Source: Planctomycetota bacterium
GTDB taxonomy: Bacteria; Planctomycetota; Phycisphaerae; Phycisphaerales; UBA1924
DNA length: 64,000 bases
Assembly: GCA_024280755.1 (NCBI GenBank)
Contig: JAJRPN010000005.1
Location: forward strand, 1 to 64,000
Direction: 5' to 3'
Positions 20,076 to 29,044 of the stretch are shown here, one piece after another. The notes beneath the pieces were generated by a model, which was given only the letters and a program-made list of their open reading frames with translations, ran no database searches and was not told the origin of the DNA. Each line of letters opens with the position of its first letter. Position 1 is the stretch's first letter. A program made the position numbers and the translations under genes.

Positions 20076-20959
20076 GATTTATCCTGCTCGGAACTCGCAC
20101 ACTCGCCACGATCCGCAGCTTGGAGCTCTGGGTGTTTCAACTCGCGCACTTTCAACACAATCATGTACTCGTACATTGCTTGAAGCCGACAGTATGTCCA
20201 TCCAGATCGCCCATCGAGAAATCCGCGGCCGATGACATACATAAACAAGAACTTGAATAGTGGCCTTAATGGCATGCGGAACGAAATATTTTTGAGTTCA
20301 AGCCGACGCGTGTTGCGATCGCTCGAAACCAAGTTTCCCCATCGGATTGGATGCTCTTTAAAAGCAAGCATTGTCTCAATCGATTCCAAACCGGAATAAC
20401 GATTGTGGCGATCAATCCACTCGCCAACACCTTTGGAAAAATTATAGTGAAGAAAATGTTCTTTGAGGTACCCAACTTCGCCGCTAATCACTGGGGATGG
20501 ATGTTCGAGCCGTTCAAATCGAATGTGTGGTGGCTGGAAAAATCGCATGATATTCCCCGGAGGCATTGCATATTTGATCCATTTACCTCTGAAGAAATTT
20601 TTTCGTCCACAATAATACGCAATCGGTGAGTTCTCACGCGTGAGTTCGCCAGACTCCCAACGGGCCTCGATTGATTCAATTTCAGCGTGAAGTTCAGGGG
20701 TCATCCGTTCATCAGCGTCGAGATAAAATACCCACCTGTACTTAAAATCTATTTCTTCCATCGCCCAGTTCTGGTGATCACCTCGGCCGTTAAACTCGTG
20801 TTCAAACCATCGGCAACCAAAGTCCGTGGCGATTTTCTTCGTCTCGTCATTGGAAAAAGAATCCAAAACCACGATGTCATCAAAACCATCGAGCGATTCG
20901 AGTAACCCCGGCAAGTTATCTTGCTCATTGAGTGTTTGAATAAAAATGGAAATCCCCAT
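20072..20959 (-). CDS. Glycosyltransferase family 2 (WaaE/LgtF-like)
   Basis: 295 aa GT-A enzyme. It starts MGISIFIQTLNEQDNLPGLL, then IVVLDSFSNDET (nucleotide-sugar binding) and WVFYLDADERMTPEL (the DxD-type metal motif as DAD). This N-terminal half resembles the WaaE/LgtF group of core glucosyltransferases. The C-terminal part holds a short hydrophobic segment (PLFKFLFMYVIGRGF) that may contact the membrane. AAGGAG before the ATG at 20959 settles the start. Part of the polysaccharide operon. Confidence 0.9.
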   Translation of the reverse strand: MGISIFIQTLNEQDNLPGLLESLDGFDDIVVLDSFSNDETKKIATDFGCRWFEHEFNGRGDHQNWAMEEIDFKYRWVFYLDADERMTPELHAEIESIEARWESGELTRENSPIAYYCGRKNFFRGKWIKYAMPPGNIMRFFQPPHIRFERLEHPSPVISGEVGYLKEHFLHYNFSKGVGEWIDRHNRYSGLESIETMLAFKEHPIRWGNLVSSDRNTRRLELKNISFRMPLRPLFKFLFMYVIGRGFLDGRSGWTYCRLQAMYEYMIVLKVRELKHPELQAADRGECASSEQDKS

Positions 20960-21023
20960 GCTGCTCCTTTTCAAGCACGCCCTCGATTTTGATGAAGTAT
21001 AGACACGCTTGCGAAATCTACGG

Positions 21024-21581
21024 CTACGACGGTCGTTGCCGATCCTTTATCTTCTTTGCGGGTGTCCCCGCACATATCGTCCAAGGCTCAAGATCAGAAA
21101 ACACGCTCGACCTTGCACCCACAACAACTCCTTCTGAAATAGTTACGCCCGGGCCAACAAAGCAATCCGCAGCAACCCAAACCTGAGATCCGATTGATAT
21201 CGGCTTTGGCTGCAATGGGAAGTTGGTTTTATTAAAATCATGGGTTGCTCCACACAAGTAAGAATATTGACTCACTGTTGTATGCGCACCAATCGAAATT
21301 CTATTTACACAATAACAATCTACATCATCTGCGAGTGTCGCATAGTCACCCATCGATAAGTTCCAAGGGGCCCAAATTTTCGCTTTGGGATAGACCCTCG
21401 CCTTCTTCGATACATCAGCCCCAAAGATACGCAATAAAAAAACGCGCCACCGATGCATCAGTCTCGGGCTCATACCAAAGAGTGTACCCTGAACAATACC
21501 CCACACAACGCGCATCAGGCGATTCGTGAAACTCAGCGGGCTTGGCGCTTTCGAGATGTCGACCTCATGGTGCTCACTCAT
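21024..21581 (-). CDS. Hexapeptide-repeat acyltransferase, WcaF-like (third of three)
   Basis: 185 aa. The N-terminal amphipathic/hydrophobic region (NRLMRVVWGIVQGTLFG) is followed by left-handed beta-helix repeats (ISIGAHTTVSQYSYLCG, THDF, ISIGSQVWVAADCFVGPG, VTISEGVVVGARSSV) and ends LEPWTICAGTPAKKIKDR. This is the layout of colanic-acid-type O-acetyltransferases, which use acetyl-CoA and a sugar hydroxyl. The His of THDF is the expected catalytic residue. Its ATG overlaps the stop of the upstream paralogue as ATGA. Confidence 0.9.
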   Translation of the reverse strand: MSEHHEVDISKAPSPLSFTNRLMRVVWGIVQGTLFGMSPRLMHRWRVFLLRIFGADVSKKARVYPKAKIWAPWNLSMGDYATLADDVDCYCVNRISIGAHTTVSQYSYLCGATHDFNKTNFPLQPKPISIGSQVWVAADCFVGPGVTISEGVVVGARSSVFSDLEPWTICAGTPAKKIKDRQRPS

Positions 21582-22123
21582 ACCTTTGGTCCTTTGTAAG
21601 GACGATCTCGGCGAGATGTCGCGGGGTGTCCAATAGCGATGGTCCAAGGTTCGAGTGGACCGATGACTGTTGAGCGGGCGCCAATAAGCACGCCGTTAGG
21701 AATTGTTTGACCTCCAAGGACAACTGATTCTGTAGCGACCCAAATGTCTTCACCAAAGACAAGTTCTGCTGGCTCTTCGGGTTGGTGTGGATTGTTTCCT
21801 TTCCATCGAGCACTCGACACAAAGCAGTATTGGCTAATAACCGTACGAGCACCAATCAGAATCGGAGCGTGCGCCCAGATTACAGCCCCCTCACCAATCA
21901 GGCTTTTGCGTTCCATCGTAAGATTCCAAGGTGCAGAGACATCAACACCCCCGCGAATGCGCGAGGTTGGATCAAGATTTGCACCAAAGAGTTGAAGCAC
22001 AACCCTTCGTGTTCGATAGGCCGGGCTAGGTATCAATCGGAAGAGTGTGCACGAAAACAAGCTCCATAGGAACGATCGCATAGTGTGCGGAGAGGTGTAA
22101 AATGGCGTGCACAACGATTGCAT
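21578..22123 (-). CDS. Hexapeptide-repeat acyltransferase, WcaF-like (second of three)
   Basis: 181 aa paralogue of its two neighbours: membrane-proximal N-terminal helix (SFLWSLFSCTLFRLIPSP), hexapeptide repeats (APWNLTMERKSLIGEG, PILIGARTVISQYCFVSS, LVFGEDIWVATESVVLGG, QTIPNGVLIGARSTV), and LEPWTIAIGHPA. The THDF histidine motif of the other two is replaced by SARWKGNN, so the usual catalytic His is not where expected. The start forms a TAATG overlap with the upstream gene and the stop an ATGA overlap with the downstream one. Confidence 0.82.
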   Translation of the reverse strand: MQSLCTPFYTSPHTMRSFLWSLFSCTLFRLIPSPAYRTRRVVLQLFGANLDPTSRIRGGVDVSAPWNLTMERKSLIGEGAVIWAHAPILIGARTVISQYCFVSSARWKGNNPHQPEEPAELVFGEDIWVATESVVLGGQTIPNGVLIGARSTVIGPLEPWTIAIGHPATSRRDRPYKGPKV

Positions 22124-22725
22124 TAGTCTTGGTCACCATGCTGCTCTTGCGTATGAATGTGCAGCTTCGCTGGATTCCCTTGATAGCAAGTCCCTGGCTC
22201 AGAGTTCGAATACATTGCACTCCGAGGCATCAGGGCTGTGCGTGGCGCAAGGACCACATTTGGAGCAACAAAGCAGCCCGCCCCGAGCACGCAGCCGTCT
22301 CCGATCGTGATGGGTTCACGGATCAAGGTAAACGCAGGATCTGTAAAGTCATGCGTCCCAGCACACAAGTGGGACATCGGTCCAATCTCAGCACTCTCAC
22401 CTATATGTATTTCTCCAAGAGCATACAAAATCGCCCGCTCATGAACCATTGCGCCATCTTCAAGTGTCAGGTGCCAAGGAATAATGACCTTCGCTGATGG
22501 GTGTATCCGTACATTTTTACCGATCTTTGCTCCAAAGATACGCAGCAGTGTCGATCGAAAACCCCACGCCCAAACCGGAGATGGCTTCCAAAGTAAGAAC
22601 TCACAGATTCCCCATATCGCCCGGACGAGCAATGCTTTTTTCGACCACGGAGATCGACGAGGCGGCTCATCTGACGAATGATCAGGAGCTTCTTGTTGGG
22701 TTGATATCTGATCTGACTGACTCAT
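22123..22725 (-). CDS. Hexapeptide-repeat acyltransferase, WcaF-like (first of three)
   Basis: 200 aa. A polar N-terminal leader is followed by a hydrophobic helix (IWGICEFLLWKPSP) and hexapeptide repeats (VRIHPSAKVIIPWHLTLEDG, EIHIGESAEIGPMSHLCAG, THDF, ITIGDGCVLGAGCFVAPN, VVLAPRTALMPRSAM), ending EPGTCYQGNPAKLH. The THDF His is present. It is the first gene of the long minus-strand run; its stop overlaps the next ATG as TAATG. I used the ATG at 22725; an earlier start at 22779 is possible. Confidence 0.87.
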   Translation of the reverse strand: MSQSDQISTQQEAPDHSSDEPPRRSPWSKKALLVRAIWGICEFLLWKPSPVWAWGFRSTLLRIFGAKIGKNVRIHPSAKVIIPWHLTLEDGAMVHERAILYALGEIHIGESAEIGPMSHLCAGTHDFTDPAFTLIREPITIGDGCVLGAGCFVAPNVVLAPRTALMPRSAMYSNSEPGTCYQGNPAKLHIHTQEQHGDQD

Positions 22726-22871
22726 AGCGTCCAATAACTCACGAGGGGGAAACAACTCTACACACACTACTATCGGCACGGTTCAAAGATCGGTCAATTC
22801 GAAATGCAGATCCAGAATACGAAAATACAGATATATTGGCTCAATCAACCAATCAGCCCCTCTCCACAAAC

Positions 22872-22903
22872 GCTTGACCCAATACTATTGGTTTTGCTTG
22901 ACC
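22872..22903. promoter_or_regulatory. Possible operator between divergent polysaccharide operons
   Basis: The palindrome CCAATACTATTGG (22879-22891) is flanked by direct repeats GCTTGACC (22872-22879 and 22896-22903). It lies in the 253-bp gap between the minus-strand acyltransferase/GT operon and the plus-strand GT4/formyltransferase/deacetylase operon. I see nothing else in that gap. Confidence 0.35.
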
Positions 22904-22978
22904 ACCAATCTCAATGAACCGATCACCAAATGACGAAAAGCGACCGCGTGGAACCTGATCAGTATCCCTGCAAGAGCA

Positions 22979-24328
22979 ATGAGTAACCCCAATATGGACC
23001 AGCATAAAACACGCGTTGTCATCCTGAATCAGTATTACGAGCCTGATGTTGCCTCTACTGGCCATTTACTTCACGAGCTCGCTGTGGAACTCGTTCAATT
23101 GGGTTTCGAAGTTGAGGTCCTGACAGGCCGACCGAGCTATGGCCCACCTGACACTTGGCAGGATTGCCCGCTCAAAGAAACCGTTGATGGTGTCAAAGTA
23201 CATCGTTTAAAAGTCGCCCGCTTTGATAAAAATTTTCTCCCAGGAAGAGCGTACAACTACCTCACCTTTGCGGTCCCGCTGATACTCTCTGTCCTCTTTA
23301 AATCACGAAAAGACACTGTGTATCTCTACACCACCAGCCCGCCGTTCCTTGGGGCTGTGGGATGGTTTGTGTCATTATTCCGAAATCACCACTATGCCAC
23401 TATCCTGCATGATGCCCACCCTCAGCTTGGAGTGTGGATCGGGATCTTCAAAAAAGACTCGCTCATTGACCGTGTTTGGATGATGATCAACCGGCGCATG
23501 TACAAAAGAAGCATCGAAGCGATTGTTCTGTGCAGCGCAGCTAAGCGGCTGGTAACCGAAACCTATCCTATAGATTCCGATCACATCCATGTCATCCCCA
23601 ACTGGGCAGACGGCGAACAACTCTTCCCCATTGAAAAGGCTGATTCTGAAATCGCTCAAGCCAATGGCTTTGTTGAAGACTTTGTCTTGCTCTATTCTGG
23701 CAATATGGGATTGTATTACGACTTTGATACCGTACTCGACGCAGCAAAGCTGCTCATAGATGAACCGTTCAAACTCGTTCTTGTTGGCGGCGGAGGCAAG
23801 CGCCCTCAAATCGAAGAGCATATCAAAGAGCACAACATGACCAATGTCGTTATGCTCCCCTATCAACCGTTTGAAAAACTCAACGATTCATTCAACGCGT
23901 GCGATGCTTCTCTGGTCACCATTGCCAAAGGAATCGAAGGCATTAGTTTCCCGAGCAAGCTCTATACTTCGCTTGCTGTTGGAAAAGCTATTGTCGCTCT
24001 TTCTGAAGACTGGTCAGAGCTCCGTCAAATTGTTGAAGACAACAACTGTGGTATCTGGTCGCCGCTGGGAGACGCTCAAGGCCTGGCAGATCAACTCCGT
24101 GTATTGATCCACGACAAAGCAAAGACACAAACAATGAGTACAAATGCCAGAACACTCTTTGACAAGGGCTATACACGCAAAGCTTGTGCTGCCAAGTACG
24201 CGGAAGTGCTTAAACTTGCTGATCCATATTTCAGCAAGGAAGAAACTTCGAAACGAAGAACCGAACTCGCCCAACAACTCGTCGGCGGCGCGGCTCTTAC
24301 CAACGGATCTGGCGGTGATGAATCATGA
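22979..24328 (+). CDS. Glycosyltransferase family 4 (WbuB-like)
   Basis: 449 aa GT-B enzyme. The N-terminal VVILNQYYEPDVASTGHLLH and the WLVSLF-like membrane-associated helix region resemble WbuB-type fucosyl/N-acetylfucosaminyl transferases. The C-terminal domain has LYSGNMGLYYDFDTVLDA, LVGGGGKR, MLPYQPFEKL and GISFPSKLYTSLAVGKAIVA (donor-binding loop). First gene of a coupled trio: its TGA overlaps the next ATG. Because gmd/fcl are nearby, a fucose-type donor is possible but not shown. Confidence 0.9.
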   Translation: MSNPNMDQHKTRVVILNQYYEPDVASTGHLLHELAVELVQLGFEVEVLTGRPSYGPPDTWQDCPLKETVDGVKVHRLKVARFDKNFLPGRAYNYLTFAVPLILSVLFKSRKDTVYLYTTSPPFLGAVGWFVSLFRNHHYATILHDAHPQLGVWIGIFKKDSLIDRVWMMINRRMYKRSIEAIVLCSAAKRLVTETYPIDSDHIHVIPNWADGEQLFPIEKADSEIAQANGFVEDFVLLYSGNMGLYYDFDTVLDAAKLLIDEPFKLVLVGGGGKRPQIEEHIKEHNMTNVVMLPYQPFEKLNDSFNACDASLVTIAKGIEGISFPSKLYTSLAVGKAIVALSEDWSELRQIVEDNNCGIWSPLGDAQGLADQLRVLIHDKAKTQTMSTNARTLFDKGYTRKACAAKYAEVLKLADPYFSKEETSKRRTELAQQLVGGAALTNGSGGDES

Positions 24329-25101
24329 GCGAGGCTGCTGATCGAAAACTCAAACTCGTCTTTGTGACCGAAGACGACCCCTTGTATGTCATCCGATTCT
24401 TCGAGGTGTTCTTTGATGAATACCCAACAGACCAGATCGAAATCATCGGCGTGTCGGTCCAAGAGGCGTTCCACGAACCCAAATGGAAAACCGCGAAACG
24501 AATCTTTAACTTCTATGGGTCAATCGATTTCTTTCGTCTTCTCGCTCGGTACTTCAAGGTCAAACTCCGAGGCGACTCCATCGTTAAACTCGCACAAGCC
24601 AAAGGCTTACCAATCGTCGAATGTGGTTCGGTCAATGATCCAGAATACATCGCAAAGCTCGAAGCACTCGAACCAGATATCGTCGCATCTGTCGCGGCTC
24701 CAGAGATCTTCAAAAAAGGAATCCTCGGCGTACCAAAGCTTGGATGCATCAACATCCATTCAGGACGCTTACCAATCTATCGCGGGATGATGCCCAACTT
24801 CTGGCAACTCCTTCACGGCGAAAAACATGCCGTCGTCACCGTTCATGAGATGGTCGAAAAACTCGACGCGGGCAACATCCTCGGCACCATCGAATGGCCT
24901 CTCAAAGAGAACGACTCGCTCGACCGTGTCATTACTGGTACCAAACAAGACGGCGCACGCTTGATGATGGATGTCATCCTCAAGCTCAAAGCGGGTGAAT
25001 CAAAATCGACGCCCTTGGACATGACCAACAAGCAGTATTTCCGTTTCCCACAGTCCAAAGATGTCAAAGCCTTCCGCAAACGCGGGCATCGGATGATCTA
25101 A
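24325..25101 (+). CDS. Formyltransferase-family protein, probably sugar N-formyltransferase
   Basis: 258 aa with the formyl-THF transferase fold of Fmt/ArnA/PurN. The catalytic triad is complete: N143 and H145 in NIHSGRLPIYRG, and D181 in EKLDAGNILG. It lacks the C-terminal tRNA-binding domain of Fmt and is located in a polysaccharide operon, so an amino-sugar substrate is more likely than Met-tRNA. It would act in the cytoplasm with N10-formyltetrahydrofolate. Start overlaps the upstream stop (ATGA) and stop overlaps the downstream start (TAATG). Confidence 0.85.
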   Translation: MSEAADRKLKLVFVTEDDPLYVIRFFEVFFDEYPTDQIEIIGVSVQEAFHEPKWKTAKRIFNFYGSIDFFRLLARYFKVKLRGDSIVKLAQAKGLPIVECGSVNDPEYIAKLEALEPDIVASVAAPEIFKKGILGVPKLGCINIHSGRLPIYRGMMPNFWQLLHGEKHAVVTVHEMVEKLDAGNILGTIEWPLKENDSLDRVITGTKQDGARLMMDVILKLKAGESKSTPLDMTNKQYFRFPQSKDVKAFRKRGHRMI

Positions 25102-25958
25102 TGCCAAAGTTTCAGACAACACAAGCCGCGATGTCGATTGATGTCGAAGATTGGTTCCAGGTCGAAAACCTCAAATCGATCGTCGCGCGAGACACATGGG
25201 ACGAACGCGAACTCCGTGTCGAAGCCAACACCGATCGCATGCTCGCCTTGATGGATGAACATGATGTGAAATGCACATGCTTCATTCTCGGATGGGTCGC
25301 AGAAAAATGCCCCCAACTCATCAAGCGAATCGCCGATGCCGGGCACGAGATCGCATCGCACGGCTACGGCCACGACCTGATCTACAACCTCTCCCAAGAT
25401 GAGTTCCGTGAAGATATGAAACGCGGGATCGGAATCGTTGAAGACATCTCAGGCGCAAAGATCAAAGGCTACCGCGCACCATCCTTCTCGATCACCGATT
25501 GGTCGATCGACATCCTCCAAGAACTCGGACTCACCTACGACTCATCCGCCTTCCCAACCGTCGCCCACGATCGCTACGGCAAGCTCGAAGGCATGGACTC
25601 AGGAAACCCAATCGTTGAAATCCGACCAGGTTTTTATGAGGTTTGTGTTTCGGTTTTACAGGTTGGTAAAAAAGGTGTCCCCTGGGCGGGCGGCGGGTAC
25701 TTCCGGCTCTTCCCATATCCATTGTTCAAGTGGGGGGTGAAACGAATCCTCAAAGCCGACCAGCCCTATATCTTCTATATCCATCCGTGGGAGGTTGATC
25801 CTGGCCAGCCCAAAATGCAAGGCTTAAAACGCTCGCACAAGTTCCGCCACTACAACAACCTCAATAAATGCACCAACCGCTTCGACAACCTCCTCGGCTC
25901 ATTCGAGTGGCGACCCATCGGCGAGTTCCTTGAAGATTATCTTGAAAAAAATCCCTAA
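25101..25958 (+). CDS. NodB-type polysaccharide deacetylase, exosortase-locus subfamily
   Basis: 285 aa without signal peptide. MSIDVEDWFQVEN carries the metal-binding/catalytic Asp (D14), HGYGH gives the His pair H87 and H91, and YRAPSFS is the Arg-Pro motif. The C-terminal stretch YFRLFPYPLFKWGVKRI and FYIHPWEVDPGQP match the DUF3473 tail of deacetylases found in exosortase (XrtA/PEP-CTERM) polysaccharide loci. It removes N- or O-acetyl groups from a sugar. No exosortase is in the window. Its ATG overlaps the formyltransferase stop (TAATG). It converges with the epimerase gene 5 bp away. Confidence 0.9.
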   Translation: MPKFQTTQAAMSIDVEDWFQVENLKSIVARDTWDERELRVEANTDRMLALMDEHDVKCTCFILGWVAEKCPQLIKRIADAGHEIASHGYGHDLIYNLSQDEFREDMKRGIGIVEDISGAKIKGYRAPSFSITDWSIDILQELGLTYDSSAFPTVAHDRYGKLEGMDSGNPIVEIRPGFYEVCVSVLQVGKKGVPWAGGGYFRLFPYPLFKWGVKRILKADQPYIFYIHPWEVDPGQPKMQGLKRSHKFRHYNNLNKCTNRFDNLLGSFEWRPIGEFLEDYLEKNP

Positions 25959-25962
25959 CACA

Positions 25963-27003
25963 CTACCCGTTTACCACGACACCCGCGGGCGGCTGATGCC
26001 ATTGAGCATTCTCATTCTTGCCTGATTCCAAATACCACTTGGTCATCCGATCAATACCTTCTTTCAAAGGCACCTTGGGTTGATACCCAACCCCGAGCAG
26101 TTTATCAGCTTCGAACTTGGTCTCGGTCTTGAACATCTTCTTGACACGCGCAGTCGAGATCGGCAGGTTCTTGCCTGTGAGCTTGATTATCAAATCAAAC
26201 GGCAATCCGATCAACATCCCAAGGGCATAAGGCATCGCTGGTGCTGGTTTCTTGCCGAGGCATTCGCTCACCACATTGGATATCTCGGTGCTTGTCAGAT
26301 CAGGCTTGTCGATGTAGTTAAAAATTTCAAATGCTTCAATATCGCGGCTTGGTTTCTCATCGAGCAAACCCTTGAGGAACAAGGTCGCATGAACAATATT
26401 CTCGACATAGCTGAGTGATTTGATATTCGTGCCCGCACCAAAGCGTGCGTACTTGCCCGAATCAATCTGACGGATCAGCGAGTACATGTTCGCAAAGTTA
26501 TTGATCCCAAAGGTGACTGTTGGGCGAATGATCAACGCGTTGCGTCCGTCGCCTTGTTTGACCCATTTGTTGAAGACTGCTTCGCCCTTGAGCTTTGAGC
26601 CGCCGTAGGGTGTGTTGGGTGCAGTTGGTGCGGTTTCTTCATGAGGCGTTTGCGCATCGCCATAGACTGCAACGGTTGAGTAGAACACCAACTCCTTCAC
26701 GCCCGCGCGATCCATCGCATCACAAACCATCTGTGACCCAAACTCATTGACCGAGTAGTAGGTGTCATGTTCAATCCCAAAGTCGTGATGGGCAGCCGCG
26801 AGATTCACAACCATATCAACGCCTTCCATCGCACGATCAAGTGCTTTGGGATCGCGAATATCGCCTTTGGAGTAAGGCGATTCAGCAGCTTGCCCGGATG
26901 GATCAACCAGATCAATCGTGACGAGTTCGTGCCCGAGTGCCGAAAGATCTCGATGAAAATAAGACCCGATAAAACCCGAGCCGCCTGTAATGAGTATCTT
27001 CAA
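25963..27003 (-). CDS. NAD-dependent epimerase/dehydratase
   Basis: 346 aa extended SDR. MKILITGGSGFIGSYFHRDL is the NAD-binding site; FYSTVAVYGD and PYGGSKLKGE supply the Ser and the Y-x3-K pair. The AAAHHDFGIEHDTYYSVN segment and the C-terminal 80 residues are like those of sterol/4-epimerase relatives. It probably alters a nucleotide sugar for the neighbouring glycosyltransferases; the exact reaction is not clear. The start is a TTG preceded by AGGGG about 8 nt upstream. Confidence 0.85.
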   Translation of the reverse strand: MKILITGGSGFIGSYFHRDLSALGHELVTIDLVDPSGQAAESPYSKGDIRDPKALDRAMEGVDMVVNLAAAHHDFGIEHDTYYSVNEFGSQMVCDAMDRAGVKELVFYSTVAVYGDAQTPHEETAPTAPNTPYGGSKLKGEAVFNKWVKQGDGRNALIIRPTVTFGINNFANMYSLIRQIDSGKYARFGAGTNIKSLSYVENIVHATLFLKGLLDEKPSRDIEAFEIFNYIDKPDLTSTEISNVVSECLGKKPAPAMPYALGMLIGLPFDLIIKLTGKNLPISTARVKKMFKTETKFEADKLLGVGYQPKVPLKEGIDRMTKWYLESGKNENAQWHQPPAGVVVNG

Positions 27004-27167
27004 AGTGAACCCCTGACTATTGAATAACAGATTAAATAACTAGCGCCGTCGCCTATTCCTGCCTTTTTGTGATCGTTATCGTGAGCAAATCATACGACGC
27101 TCGATCGGCTCGGTTCATATCTGTGTATATTCTCAGCTATTTCGAGCGATTGACCGATTGAGAATCA

Positions 27168-29018
27168 CTAAAATCCACCAAACATCATCGGCGCCAGCAC
27201 TACGCAAATCACCCCACACAAGATCGTTAAAGGCCCACCAAACTTCGTGTAATCCAGCCAGCGATACCCGCCCGGCCCCATCACCATCAGATTTGTTTGA
27301 TACCCAATCGGCGTCGAAAACTCACAACTCGCAGCCACCGTGATCGCCACAATGAACGGCATCGGGTTGTAGTGTTGTTCGAGGGCAATCCCGATCGCAA
27401 TCGGAAACATCAAGACGGCTGCCGCGTTATTGGTCATCGTCGCGGTGAATACAGTGGTCAGAATATAGATCGCTGCCAGCAACCCGGTCGGCCCGAGCGA
27501 CGAGCACACCGATACAATCGCGTGTGAAATATTTTCTGCCAACCCAGTATTGATCATCGCTTGACCAATCCCGAACGATGCCCCAATCACGGTGAGTATC
27601 TGAAAATCTACGCCTCGACGCGCCTGCGGCCCGGTGCAGCATCGGGTCACAACCATTAACCCCGCAGCAAGCATCGCCGCAGTCATCGGCTCAAACACAC
27701 TAAACGACAACAACACCACGAGCAATGCCAAAATCGCAATCGCTGCCCATGCGCGATCATGACGCAGGGCTGCCGGTGTGATCCGTTCGTTCACAAGATA
27801 AAAATCGCCCGTCGCACCAAAGCGATCCGAGAAACCCGGAGGCGCTTCGAGCAATAAGGTATCGCCAGGGCGTAAGCGAATCTCGCCGAGCTTACCGGGG
27901 ATCTGTTGCCCTTGTCGACGCACAGCAACAACCACCGCGCCATAGCGTGTGCGAATCCCAGATTGACGAATCGTTAATCCAACAAGCGACGAGTTGTTCG
28001 AGACCACCGCTTCGATAATCCGAAGATTGGGACGGTAATGATCGTCGGCTTCGCTCTCTTTAATATCGCTCTCGCGGTGCCCGTGTGTCTCGGTCGTCGC
28101 AGGAACCAAGCCTTTGATCTGTTGCAGTTCAACAACCGATTCAAGCTGACCCACAAAGACCAACACATCACCGTCTTGGATGATTTCCTTAGGCGATACA
28201 GCCACCATCGAATCGTCCGCACGCTCAATACGCGACAAAAACAACCCCGGCAAGTTGCGCAGATTTGCTTCTTCGACGGTCTTGCCGACGATCGGGCTTT
28301 GTGGATTCACCTTGAGCGCAGCGTGATACCCGTGCCCGTGTGTCTCTGCATCCTCGATCGGGTTCGCCCGATCTGGTAAGAGCTTGCGCCCAAAGATTAA
28401 GATATACGCCACACCAATAATCGCGATTGGTAATCCCACCTTGGCCAGCGTGAACATCCCAAACTTGAGCGCAGGATTATCAACGGTCACCGGCCCGCCA
28501 TCCACAGTCACCTGTGCATCCGCCAACAACTTCGAGGTTATCACATTGGTCGATGTCCCAATGAGCGTGCACACACCCCCAAGGATCGATGCGAATGACA
28601 ATGGCATAAACAGCTTGCTGGGCGCGATTCGGCATCTTCGTGCCACACCCGCGAGCGTGGGTAAAAACATGGCCACGATCGGCGTGTTGTTAATAAACGC
28701 GCTCATCACCGCGACCGGAAGCGTCAACCGAACTTGCGCGCTGCGTTCGTCTTTGGGTCTTCCAAGCAGCACCGCCGTGATTCGGCTCATCGCGCCGGTC
28801 TCTTTCATCGCGGCTGCCACGATGTACAACATTGCTACAGTGATCACGCCCTGGTTGGCAAACCCCTGCACCGCTTCTTGAGGCTCAAGAACCCCAAAGA
28901 TCAAAAACACCAAAAGCACACCCATCATGATGATGTCCGGCGCAAACCGACCCAACGCCATCATGCCCACCATAAGCACAAGCATGATCCCGGTCAGGAT
29001 GGGTTCCCAGTTTGCCAA
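27168..29018 (-). CDS. SLC13-family permease with TrkA-C domains, probable sulfate transporter
   Basis: 616 aa, about 11-13 transmembrane segments split by a cytoplasmic region (about residues 205-385) made of two RCK_C/TrkA-C domains (NLPGLFLSRIERADDS; VRRQGQQIPG; LRPGDTLLLEAP). SNT motifs of the DASS/SLC13 transport site are seen as NNTPIVAMFLPTL, IGTSTNVI and NNAAAVLMFPI. Members next to PAPS-synthesis genes are usually taken to import sulfate, which fits the HAL2-type phosphatase 27 bp upstream and cysD/N/C nearby. Start is TTG with AAGGA about 10 nt upstream. Confidence 0.85.
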   Translation of the reverse strand: MANWEPILTGIMLVLMVGMMALGRFAPDIIMMGVLLVFLIFGVLEPQEAVQGFANQGVITVAMLYIVAAAMKETGAMSRITAVLLGRPKDERSAQVRLTLPVAVMSAFINNTPIVAMFLPTLAGVARRCRIAPSKLFMPLSFASILGGVCTLIGTSTNVITSKLLADAQVTVDGGPVTVDNPALKFGMFTLAKVGLPIAIIGVAYILIFGRKLLPDRANPIEDAETHGHGYHAALKVNPQSPIVGKTVEEANLRNLPGLFLSRIERADDSMVAVSPKEIIQDGDVLVFVGQLESVVELQQIKGLVPATTETHGHRESDIKESEADDHYRPNLRIIEAVVSNNSSLVGLTIRQSGIRTRYGAVVVAVRRQGQQIPGKLGEIRLRPGDTLLLEAPPGFSDRFGATGDFYLVNERITPAALRHDRAWAAIAILALLVVLLSFSVFEPMTAAMLAAGLMVVTRCCTGPQARRGVDFQILTVIGASFGIGQAMINTGLAENISHAIVSVCSSLGPTGLLAAIYILTTVFTATMTNNAAAVLMFPIAIGIALEQHYNPMPFIVAITVAASCEFSTPIGYQTNLMVMGPGGYRWLDYTKFGGPLTILCGVICVVLAPMMFGGF

Positions 29019-29044
29019 TGTGTCTGAATCCTTATGCGCGTTCT

